Origin: an uncultured Eubacterium sp.
GTDB taxonomy: Bacteria > Bacillota > Clostridia > Lachnospirales > Lachnospiraceae
Direction: 5' to 3'
DNA: 64,000 bases
NCBI GenBank assembly: GCA_910577225.1
Contig: CAJTMV010000008.1
Coordinates: 1 to 64,000, forward strand
Each line of letters begins with the position of its first letter. The stretch's first letter is position 1. The notes beneath the pieces were generated by a model. It searched no databases. It saw only the letters and a list, made by a program, of their open reading frames with translations, and was not told the origin of the DNA. Shown piece by piece: positions 43,890 through 51,382 of this stretch. Made by a program: the position numbers and the translations under genes.

Positions 43890-45092
43890 ATGAAAGTGAC
43901 AGTATTTCATAAGAGACTGCAAACGCATACTCCAAAGAAAAAGTATTTCTTTTTTGGAGTTCCGCTGCTGTTTCTTCTTTTAATAATGATTCCAGGGAGT
44001 CTGACATTGTTTGCATTAGTTACAGGGAAAAACATAGACTGGACGCTCAAAGGAAATTTTGATCCTGTAAAAACGCCTGTACTGTCGGCTGCGTCTGTTT
44101 TGGACCAATCGTTTCAAAATGATTTTGAAATTTATTTTCATAACACTTTTACAGGCAGAGGCTATATGATTACTACTTATAATCAAATCAGGCACAGTCT
44201 TTTTGGCGAAAATCCACAATCCTGTATCAGCAATAGTTTTATACATGAACCTTACATTCTGGCTTATATGGGAATCAATGATTATAATTATGACCCGCCT
44301 GAAAAGATGGCTGATATGGAGGAATATATCAACAGGCTTTGGTCAGTTTCGAATTTGTTAAAAGAAAGAGGGAAAAGTCTGATTTATGTTCTGGCTCCCG
44401 GAAAAGCAGCCTGGTTTAAAGATGACATTCCCGCAAGGTATACACGGATGCCACATGGACAGAATATATCTGACTGCTTTGACCGGATGATTGGGAATAC
44501 AGATATCATATATTTGAATGCAGGTCAGTATCTGAATGAGATTTCGCTTCCATATCCGGTTTTTTATAAAAGCTCCCATCATTGGTCCAGAACAGCGGAA
44601 ATTGAAGTCGAAAAGAAAATGTTAGAGATCATAAATGAAAAGACGCCATTTTTGGCAGAGACATACGATATTGCAGGTGTTGAAGAATCTGCGTTTCCGA
44701 TCGACAGGGATGCTGATACATGGAATTTGATGAATCTGTGGATTCCTACCGATGATATGTATTACAGGTGTGAAACAATTACAAATAAGGTAGATGAACA
44801 AAGCAATATCTGTATTCAGGGAGATAGTTATGCAAGTCTGATAGCAAGCGATTTCTTCGTAAATGGACATAATGGAATGGTTTCATATATTGGCTATGAT
44901 AATGATTATTACGTTAATAATGAGTTAGTTTGCTTATTGGAACATGATTTTTCCAGTCTGGATATGGAAAAAATTGTGGACGAAAATGATATTTTTATTA
45001 TTCTTTACACGGATTATAATTTATCAGGATACGGATATGGTTTTGTGGATGCCTTATACAACTGTTTGAATAGTTCGATCGGGGAGGAGTAG
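43890..45092 (+). CDS. AlgJ/AlgX-like SGNH-fold acetylation protein
   Basis: 400 residues from ATG 43890 (AGAGAGG upstream). One N-terminal membrane helix (~19-45) anchors an extracytoplasmic domain. SSHHWS (H231, W232) and IQGDSYAS (G311-D312-S313) resemble the His/Asp and catalytic Ser blocks of AlgJ/AlgX/DltD-type acyltransferases. Paired with the adjacent MBOAT protein, it would transfer acyl groups, probably acetate, to the surface polysaccharide. The gene overlaps the previous one only if an earlier in-frame start is used. Confidence 0.75.
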   Translation: MKVTVFHKRLQTHTPKKKYFFFGVPLLFLLLIMIPGSLTLFALVTGKNIDWTLKGNFDPVKTPVLSAASVLDQSFQNDFEIYFHNTFTGRGYMITTYNQIRHSLFGENPQSCISNSFIHEPYILAYMGINDYNYDPPEKMADMEEYINRLWSVSNLLKERGKSLIYVLAPGKAAWFKDDIPARYTRMPHGQNISDCFDRMIGNTDIIYLNAGQYLNEISLPYPVFYKSSHHWSRTAEIEVEKKMLEIINEKTPFLAETYDIAGVEESAFPIDRDADTWNLMNLWIPTDDMYYRCETITNKVDEQSNICIQGDSYASLIASDFFVNGHNGMVSYIGYDNDYYVNNELVCLLEHDFSSLDMEKIVDENDIFIILYTDYNLSGYGYGFVDALYNCLNSSIGEE

Positions 45093-45093
45093 T

Positions 45094-46485
45094 ATGGTAT
45101 TTAGTTCAGAAATATTTTTATTTATTTTTCTTCCGTTGACAATTATAATTTACTTTCTTTCGGGAAGATTTAAGAATATAGCGCTTCTTGTGTCATCTTT
45201 ACTATTTTATGCGTGGGGCGAACCGGTGTATATTCTTTTGATGCTGGGGTCTGTTTGTGCGAATTATTTGTTTGGCCTGGCCATCGAACATATCCTCCAG
45301 TGTTCAGCGGCTTCTTCGCGGCATGCCGATTTCAAACGTTTTGTTCTGGCAGCGGCATGTGCGCTGAACTTATTGCTGTTAGGAGTGTTCAAGTATACCG
45401 GTTTCGTAATATCGAATCTTAATCATCTGGGAATTGCGGTTTCAGATCCAGGCATAGATCTGCCGATTGGGATATCTTTCTATACCTTTCAAAGTATATC
45501 TTATATTATAGATGTATATCAGGGAAAAGTGCCGGCTCAGAAAAGCATCCTTAAACTTGGACTTTATATATCCATGTTTCCGCAGCTGATTGCGGGGCCT
45601 ATTGTCAGGTACAGTGATGTGGAACGTGAAATCGATCACAGACAGACTTCCTTAGAGGATTTTTATGAGGGTACAAGACGTTTTATGATCGGTTTTTCCA
45701 AAAAGATTTTGATTGCGGATATCGTGGGAAAGATTGCGGATACTGCGTTTTCTATGAATGATCTGTCTATGAATATGGCATGGCTCGGAGCGTTTGCCTA
45801 CGCGCTGCAGATATATTTTGATTTCAGCGGATATTCTGATATGGCGATAGGGCTGGGAAGAATCTTTGGATTTCATTTTCTGGAGAATTTTAATTATCCT
45901 TATATTTCAAAGAGTATTCAGGAATTTTGGCGCCGATGGCATATGTCGCTTGGCGGATGGTTTAGAGATTATGTTTATATCCCGCTGGGCGGAAGCCGCT
46001 GTCCGCAGATTAGGGTATCTTTCAATCTGTTTGTTGTGTTTTTTTTGACAGGCCTTTGGCATGGAGCCAGCTGGAACTTTGTAGTATGGGGAATCTGGTA
46101 TGCTATATTTTTGATTTTTGAACGTTTTGCCAAACAAAGGTATCGTGCGGTTAAGTTCCCGAGTGCCATACAGCATATCTATGCGATACTGGTCATTGTG
46201 ACGGGATGGGTATTTTTCAGGGCAGAGACATGCCGTGCGGCATTTACATATATTGGGGCAATGTTTTCTTTTCGATTTGATGATACTCCGATAACTTGTA
46301 TTTCTCTGGAATGCTTTGTAATGCTTATGACAGGGATGATATTATCCATACCGGTATATCAGATTGTATTTGGCAATAAGTACATGCGATTGTTTCAGGA
46401 TGTATTTGTAACTGGGTGTTTTATTGTGGGGATTTTGTACATGGTGGGAAATGGGTTCAGTCCATTTCTTTATTTCCGTTTTTAA
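45094..46485 (+). CDS. MBOAT O-acyltransferase (AlgI/DltB-like)
   Basis: 463 residues, polytopic. PIGISFYTFQSISYIIDVY, FPQLIAGPIVRY, IYFDFSGYSDMAIG, EFWRRWHMSLGGWFRDYVYI and LTGLWHGASWNF with the catalytic His at 323 are classic MBOAT/AlgI segments. It moves acyl groups across the membrane to the partner encoded immediately upstream (1-nt gap). Last gene of locus 2. It indicates that the locus 2 glycan is O-acylated outside the cell. Confidence 0.92.
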   Translation: MVFSSEIFLFIFLPLTIIIYFLSGRFKNIALLVSSLLFYAWGEPVYILLMLGSVCANYLFGLAIEHILQCSAASSRHADFKRFVLAAACALNLLLLGVFKYTGFVISNLNHLGIAVSDPGIDLPIGISFYTFQSISYIIDVYQGKVPAQKSILKLGLYISMFPQLIAGPIVRYSDVEREIDHRQTSLEDFYEGTRRFMIGFSKKILIADIVGKIADTAFSMNDLSMNMAWLGAFAYALQIYFDFSGYSDMAIGLGRIFGFHFLENFNYPYISKSIQEFWRRWHMSLGGWFRDYVYIPLGGSRCPQIRVSFNLFVVFFLTGLWHGASWNFVVWGIWYAIFLIFERFAKQRYRAVKFPSAIQHIYAILVIVTGWVFFRAETCRAAFTYIGAMFSFRFDDTPITCISLECFVMLMTGMILSIPVYQIVFGNKYMRLFQDVFVTGCFIVGILYMVGNGFSPFLYFRF

Positions 46486-46620
46486 GAAATTTTTTCCTAA
46501 TAGATCAGGGATCTGTATGACAGGTAAGCGAAAAAGATTTCAAAATTATCAATGATCCTGAAACCGGAAGAACTGCTGGAAATGGATACGGATATGCCAG
46601 GAGTGATCCGGTTTCGGGAA

Positions 46621-46656
46621 AAGGCTTATGGAACAAAACCATATGCCTTTTTTTAT
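46621..46656 (+). terminator. Intrinsic terminator after locus 2
   Basis: AAGGC.TATGG (46621-46631) pairs with CCATA.GCCTT (46639-46649), one internal mismatch, followed by TTTTTT. It is the likely transcription end of locus 2 and a relative of the hairpin at 1964. Confidence 0.75.
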
Positions 46657-46672
46657 TAAAAATATACGGTAT

Positions 46673-46688
46673 ACTACAATATTGTAGT
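46673..46688. promoter_or_regulatory. 16-bp perfect palindrome, possible operator
   Basis: ACTACAATATTGTAGT is a perfect palindrome with no loop, of the size of a repressor operator, preceded by an AT-rich TATACGGTAT stretch. It lies just upstream of a 40-codon frame and 134 nt before the locus 3 switch. Function unknown. Confidence 0.4.
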
Positions 46689-46689
46689 G

Positions 46690-46812
46690 ATGCAGTGTGT
46701 AGAAAAGCTATTGGAGACGGAGTTGTGGTTCAGTAATAAAATTGTTGAGATGGAAACCGAAAAGAGATTTATGCGAAAGAGTTGCTTCCAGGCTGATGAA
46801 ATTTTTGATTAA
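46690..46812 (+). CDS. Doubtful 40-residue ORF before locus 3 switch
   Basis: ATG 46690 to TAA 46812 encodes a short charged peptide (MQCVEKLLETELWFSNKIV start). No ribosome binding site is visible and no family is recognised. It ends 9 nt before the left inverted repeat. Listed only because it follows the palindrome directly. Confidence 0.15.
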   Translation: MQCVEKLLETELWFSNKIVEMETEKRFMRKSCFQADEIFD

Positions 46813-46855
46813 ATTCTATAGGGTAACAATTTCTGATAAAATGTTATCTTTAAGT

Positions 46856-46884
46856 ATTCTATACCAGATTCTTATTTTTTGCAA
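46856..46884 (-). promoter_or_regulatory. Promoter inside locus 3 switch, currently OFF
   Basis: Minus-strand TTGCAA (46879-46884), 17-bp spacer, TAGAAT (46856-46861), 8 nt from the left inverted repeat. Identical hexamers and spacing to the other two switches. Confidence 0.65.
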
Positions 46885-46976
46885 TACCAATGAAAAAATT
46901 GTTATAAATTACCTGGTTTCTCCTAATTTTACAATGTATTTTGTCTATTTCCCACAAAAATTTCCAATAAAATAAA

Positions 46977-47018
46977 ACGATCGCCAGGCATAAGCCACGG
47001 AGCGGATCGTATTTTTTT
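46977..47018. terminator. Terminator inside locus 3 invertible segment
   Basis: ACGATC (46977-46982) pairs with GATCGT (47005-47010), extended inward by GC/GC around a bulge, followed by ATTTTTTT. Compared with the locus 2 version the stem bases changed but pairing was kept. Confidence 0.65.
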
Positions 47019-47140
47019 CAATTCTTTTTTCTATCTAAATTTCGAATACAATCTTTAAAATCCCCTTATTTTATAAGCGTTTGCGAGGTTAAAACTACAT
47101 AGACAAAGCATAACAATCTATCAGAAAATGTTATATCTTA

Positions 47141-47288
47141 TCCTAACAGCTTTAAGATCCAACAGCGGCGCCGGAGAGAACAGATGTTATCGAAGAGCGG
47201 AGCAGCGCCGCAAAGAACGGATGTTAACGTGGCGCAGAGCGGCATCGGAGAGGACGGATTTCAACCGGACGCAGAATGGAGGAAATGA
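47141..47288 (+). repeat. Imperfect 37-bp tandem repeats in leader
   Basis: GAACAGATGTTA at 47178, GAACGGATGTTA at 47215 and GGACGGATTTCA at 47252 are spaced by exactly 37 bp and the intervening GC-rich parts are alike. A weaker unit precedes them. They lengthen the leader between the switch and the locus 3 regulator; locus 2 has only ~48 nt there. Confidence 0.6.
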
Positions 47289-47290
47289 TC

Positions 47291-47635
47291 ATGGAACTGG
47301 ATTATGGGAAAGTGGGTATGCGCATTCGTCAGGTGCGGAAAGCGAAAGGCTGGTCACAGGATGAGCTCGCGAAAAAATGCGGCATCAGCATGTCGTTTCT
47401 GGGACATATCGAACGCGGCACAAGAATTATGAGTCTGGAGACCTTTACAGGGATTTGCAAAGCGCTGGATACAGGTGCAGACGAGCTGCTCTGGGGTGTG
47501 CCGCATCCTTCTGACGCGGTGCTTGATCTGCTGTATCAAAAAGAAAAAAATGCAGATGAAAAAAAGGAAACGGACAGCTATTCCATGTATGTCAGAATTA
47601 TGAAGTCCGTGGCGGAGATTATGAATGAAGTATGA
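47291..47635 (+). CDS. Xre-family HTH regulator heading locus 3
   Basis: 114 residues from ATG 47291 (GGAGG 8 nt upstream; ATGs at 47276 and 47285 are in frame). HTH core RIRQVRKAKGWSQDELAKKC then GISMSFLGHIERGTRIMSLE and tail DSYSMYVRIMKSVAEIM. It is closest to the locus 2 regulator. The next gene starts 10 nt before its stop, so the two are coupled. Confidence 0.87.
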   Translation: MELDYGKVGMRIRQVRKAKGWSQDELAKKCGISMSFLGHIERGTRIMSLETFTGICKALDTGADELLWGVPHPSDAVLDLLYQKEKNADEKKETDSYSMYVRIMKSVAEIMNEV

Positions 47636-48764
47636 TCAGACAGAAAAAGCAGAACCAGTCAGAGTACTGCAGGTGCTTAACCAGATCGATGGCGGCAGCG
47701 GGGTATGCGCAGTAATATGGAATTATTGTGAGCGGATGCATTCCGGGCGGGTGATCTTTGATTTTCTGATTCATGGGGATATGGACGAGCAGCTGGCAGA
47801 AAAAATGCGGCGCAGGGGCAGTGTGATTTATCGGATGCCTTCCCTGAACGTGCGGCATCTGGCTGCTTATCGGAAGGCGTTAAAGAAGTTTTTTAAAGAC
47901 CATCCGGACTATCTGATCGTACATGGAAATCTTCCGAATGCGGCTGTTTTTTATTTAAAAGAAGCGAAAAAAGCGGGAGTACCGGTACGCATTGTACATG
48001 CACATCTGGCGAAGGGAGTGCGGAGAACCGTCAGAGATGTCCGCAACTTTCTGCTGGGACGGATCGGAATGTATGATGCCAATGTCTATATGGCGTGTTC
48101 GAAAAAGGCTGCGCGTTATGCGTATGGCAAAAGCGCCGACCGCTGTTATATGCTCAAAAATGCAATCGATACCGATCGGTTCCGGTTCGATCAGAAGAAA
48201 AGAGCGTTCTACAGAGAAAAAATAGGAGCGGAAGACGATCTTGTGCTCGGACATGTCGGAAGGTTCGGCATAGAAAAAAATCATATGTTTTTGCTCGAAC
48301 TGGCAGCCGCTGCGAGAAAGCAGGGGATTGCCTGCAGGCTGCTGCTGATCGGCGATGGGAAAGAGAAAAGAAAGATTGCGCGCAAAAGTATACAGATGGG
48401 ATTGAAAGACTGCGTGATTTTTACCGGTCAGGTGGAACGAACAGAAGGATGGCTGCAGGCGATGGACGTATTCGTAATGCCGTCTTTTGTGGAAGGGCTG
48501 CCGCTTGCGGGGATCGAGGCGCAGTGCAGCGGACTGCCATGCCTGTTTTCAAAGGCGGTTACAAGAGAAGTAAAGATTCTGGACAGTACCCGGTTTCTTC
48601 CGGCGGATGCCGCTCATTTGCAGGAATGGGTGGATGCGGCCGTAAGGCTGGGCAGAAAAAGAACGAAGGATGCCTGGCGGCAGGTGGAAAGATATGGTTA
48701 TTCCATAAAAAAAGAGGCGGGCAGACTGGAACAGTTTTATGTAAAGGCGGCATATAAAAAATAA
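47625..48764 (+). CDS. GT4 family glycosyltransferase (EpsF-like)
   Basis: 379 residues. VLQVLNQIDGGSGVCAVIWN is the N-terminal GT-B start; RIVHAHLAKGVRRTVRDVRN, GHVGRFGIEKNHMFLLELA and MPSFVEGLPLAGIEAQ are shared with EpsF/CapM-type exopolysaccharide transferases. First biosynthetic gene of locus 3, overlapping the regulator by 11 nt. Confidence 0.88.
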   Translation: MKYDQTEKAEPVRVLQVLNQIDGGSGVCAVIWNYCERMHSGRVIFDFLIHGDMDEQLAEKMRRRGSVIYRMPSLNVRHLAAYRKALKKFFKDHPDYLIVHGNLPNAAVFYLKEAKKAGVPVRIVHAHLAKGVRRTVRDVRNFLLGRIGMYDANVYMACSKKAARYAYGKSADRCYMLKNAIDTDRFRFDQKKRAFYREKIGAEDDLVLGHVGRFGIEKNHMFLLELAAAARKQGIACRLLLIGDGKEKRKIARKSIQMGLKDCVIFTGQVERTEGWLQAMDVFVMPSFVEGLPLAGIEAQCSGLPCLFSKAVTREVKILDSTRFLPADAAHLQEWVDAAVRLGRKRTKDAWRQVERYGYSIKKEAGRLEQFYVKAAYKK

Positions 48765-48832
48765 AGAGAAGATATCATCAGAAGCTATTCGGACAGGAAT
48801 CGTAGTAAAAAGACAGGAAAAGAAGGGAATCT

Positions 48833-49615
48833 ATGAATGTAAAAGGTTGTTATCAGAATTTCATAAAGTACAAATGTCTGCTGCGTGAGCTGGTCAGCAG
48901 GGATTTTAAGCTAAAGTACCGCAGGTCGGTGCTTGGATACGCATGGAGTCTGCTGAACCCGTTGTTGATGATGCTTGTACTCACGGCGGTGTTTTCTCAG
49001 GTATTCCGGTATGAGATAGAGACGTTTCCGGTCTATCTGATTCTGGGCCAGACGATTTTCAGTTTTTTTTCGGATGCGACACAGTGCGCCATGACATCGA
49101 TCTATGCATCCGGCGGGCTGATTAAAAAAGTATATGTGCCGAAGTATTTGTTTCCATTGTCAAAGGTCTGCTTTTGCTTTGTCAATATGCTCTGCTCGAT
49201 GCTTGCGGTTTTGATCGTAATGGCCATACAGAGGGTGGAGCTGACATGGACGGTGCTGTTTGTGCCGTTGGTATTTTTTTATGTATTTTTGATAGCGCTT
49301 GGCGTGGGTATGATTTTATCTGTTCTGGCAGTCTATTTTCGGGATTTGTCTCATATTTACGGGGTGCTTGTTACGGCGCTGATGTATTTTACGCCGTTAT
49401 TTTATCCGGTGGAGATACTTCCGGATGCCATTTTTAAGATCGATCAGTGGAACCCGATGCTGCATATTGTGACGTATTTTCGTAACGTTATGATGTATGG
49501 CGTCTGTCCCGCGCTTCGGGACAATCTGATCTGTCTGGGATTTGGATGCGTCTTTTGCCTGATCGGAGCAGTGTTGATGAAGCGGCATCAGAAAAATTTT
49601 ATTTTATATATATAA
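48833..49615 (+). CDS. wzm: ABC-2 type polysaccharide export permease
   Basis: 260 residues. LVSRDFKLKYRRSVLGYAWSLLNPL is the conserved cytoplasmic start; six hydrophobic helices follow. Third exporter permease of the window, closer in style to TagG/teichoic acid permeases. Good AAGGGAAT site upstream. Confidence 0.9.
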   Translation: MNVKGCYQNFIKYKCLLRELVSRDFKLKYRRSVLGYAWSLLNPLLMMLVLTAVFSQVFRYEIETFPVYLILGQTIFSFFSDATQCAMTSIYASGGLIKKVYVPKYLFPLSKVCFCFVNMLCSMLAVLIVMAIQRVELTWTVLFVPLVFFYVFLIALGVGMILSVLAVYFRDLSHIYGVLVTALMYFTPLFYPVEILPDAIFKIDQWNPMLHIVTYFRNVMMYGVCPALRDNLICLGFGCVFCLIGAVLMKRHQKNFILYI

Positions 49616-49627
49616 GGTGGATACCGT

Positions 49628-50368
49628 ATGAATGCAGTAGAAGTGGAACATGTATCGATCCGATTTAATCTGGCTTCGGAACAGGTGAGCAGTCTGAAAG
49701 AATACCTGATTAAACTAACGAAAAAGCAGCTGCTTTTTACCGAGTTTTACGCCCTGCAGGATATTTCTTTTACGCTGCCAAAGGGAGAGTCGCTGGGAAT
49801 TGTAGGTGTCAATGGCTCGGGAAAGAGCACGCTCTTAAAAGTAATTGCCGGTATTTATATGCCGTATCAGGGGAGCGTGCGGGTCAGCGGAGTCATAGCG
49901 CCGCTCATCGAGCTTGGCGCAGGATTTGACGGCGAGCTGACAGCAAGGGAAAATATTTTTTTAAACGGCGCGCTGTTTGGATACGACAGGTTTTATATGC
50001 AGGAAAGATTTGAAGAGATTATTGATTTTGCGGAATTGTGGGAGTTTGTCGATGTGCCGGTCAGAAATTATTCGTCCGGTATGGCCGCGCGGCTCGGATT
50101 CGCGGTGGCAACGATGGTAAAGCCGGAAATATTGATCTGTGATGAGATTCTGTCTGTCGGAGACGCCAGATTTCAGAAAAAGTGCAGAAAAAAGATGGAC
50201 GACATGTTATCCGGCGGTACGACGCTGCTGTTTGTATCGCATTCGACAGATCAGGTAAAAAGTATCTGCAGCAGGGCCATTTTTTTAGAACATGGAAAAA
50301 TGAAAATGGAAGGAAACTCCAAAGAAGTCTGTGATTATTATCTGGAAGCAATCAACGGCAGCGGGTAA
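49628..50368 (+). CDS. wzt: Polysaccharide ABC exporter ATPase, short form without tail
   Basis: 246 residues. Walker A GVNGSGKST (60-68), signature YSSGM (148-152), Walker B EILICDE (167-173). The protein ends right after the nucleotide-binding domain and lacks the ~150-residue carbohydrate-binding tail of the two other ATPases here. Export should then not depend on recognition of a capped glycan end, as in the TagH or KpsT style. Confidence 0.9.
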   Translation: MNAVEVEHVSIRFNLASEQVSSLKEYLIKLTKKQLLFTEFYALQDISFTLPKGESLGIVGVNGSGKSTLLKVIAGIYMPYQGSVRVSGVIAPLIELGAGFDGELTARENIFLNGALFGYDRFYMQERFEEIIDFAELWEFVDVPVRNYSSGMAARLGFAVATMVKPEILICDEILSVGDARFQKKCRKKMDDMLSGGTTLLFVSHSTDQVKSICSRAIFLEHGKMKMEGNSKEVCDYYLEAINGSG

Positions 50369-50398
50369 TGATCCAAACGCCGCAAAAGGAGCAGCAAT

Positions 50399-51382
50399 AT
50401 GTTAGTTACAGTTATTATTTTTTCTTATAATAATTTGAAATATCTGCGTCAGGCCATCGATTCGGTGCTGATGCAGGATTATGAACAGATACAGCTGATC
50501 GTTTCCGACGATGGATCTGCACATTTTGATCTGCAGGCGGTTCGTCAGTATATCGAACGAAAGAAAAGGGACAACATCAAAGAGTATCTGGTCCGTACCA
50601 ATGGGCGGAATCTTGGAACCGTACGGCATGTAAACAGAGCGCTTTTCCATATGCATGGAGCGTACCTTGTCAATCTGGCGGCGGACGACGTGCTCTATGA
50701 CGCGCAGGTGATCTCCAATTACGTCCGGTATTACGAGAAAGTAAAAGATCCGGATACGCTTGTGCTGACGCAGGTGCAGCATTACAGTCAGGATATGCGG
50801 GAAAAACTATATGACGTGCTGACTCCTGAACGGATTCGTCTGCTGGAATATGGTTCCATGCCGCAGATTTACGGAGAATTATGCCAGTGGTGCTTTATTC
50901 CTGAGGCGGGTACTGCGCTTCCGGCAGAGCTGATCCATCGTCTTGGAGGATTTGACGAGCGGTATGATCTGGTAGAGGACTGGCCGTTTTTTTTAAAAGC
51001 AGTCAGGCAGGGCGTAAAGTTTCGGTATTTTGATACGGTATCTGAAAAACATCGAAACGGCGGGGTCAGCCATAGCAGCCGAAAGCGCGGCACAAAGACG
51101 CAGAATCGCTATTATAAAGATCTGCTGCGGGTCAACCGGTATGAGATATTAAAATATTACCGGCTCGCGCCGGAAAACCTGCAGAAAAAAATTTATACGA
51201 TGGCAAAAGACAGACTTGTGATTTATGAATGCAGAAACATGTTTTGGAACAAAAGCGCTGCTGAAAAGACACGGTGGCTGTTGAACAATCCAAATCTGCC
51301 GATGGTGCTTGCCAGAGGGATCAAAAGAAAAATCATAAGGGGGTTTTACGAAAGATGTCTCAAGCGGGACTATTTACAATAG
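50399..51382 (+). CDS. GT2 family glycosyltransferase
   Basis: 327 residues. VTVIIFSYNNLKYLRQAIDS, VSDDGSAHFD, NLAADDVLYD and FDERYDLVEDWPFFLKAV are the GT-A elements, with RNGGVSHSS like the HRDGG..HGN motif of the next protein. It is therefore a single-domain relative of the triple-domain enzyme that follows and overlaps it by 28 nt. Confidence 0.85.
   Translation: MLVTVIIFSYNNLKYLRQAIDSVLMQDYEQIQLIVSDDGSAHFDLQAVRQYIERKKRDNIKEYLVRTNGRNLGTVRHVNRALFHMHGAYLVNLAADDVLYDAQVISNYVRYYEKVKDPDTLVLTQVQHYSQDMREKLYDVLTPERIRLLEYGSMPQIYGELCQWCFIPEAGTALPAELIHRLGGFDERYDLVEDWPFFLKAVRQGVKFRYFDTVSEKHRNGGVSHSSRKRGTKTQNRYYKDLLRVNRYEILKYYRLAPENLQKKIYTMAKDRLVIYECRNMFWNKSAAEKTRWLLNNPNLPMVLARGIKRKIIRGFYERCLKRDYLQ

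Larger units (their letters stand above)
46486..46821. other. Intergenic region between loci 2 and 3
   Basis: Contains a decayed frame (about 46555-46655) ending FREKAYGTKPYAFF, an intrinsic terminator at 46621, a 16-bp palindrome at 46673 and a doubtful 40-codon ORF at 46690. No intact gene is supported. Confidence 0.5.
46822..47135. promoter_or_regulatory. Putative invertible promoter segment, locus 3 switch
   Basis: Inverted repeats 46822-46848 and 47109-47135 match at 21 of 27 positions and share the exact core TTTCTGATA. The 260-bp interior is a near copy of the locus 2 interior in the same orientation, with promoter TTGCAA-17-TAGAAT on the minus strand and the hairpin terminator. The single core difference from locus 2 (G for T) is present in both arms. 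In this assembly the promoter points away from the polysaccharide genes. Confidence 0.8.
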
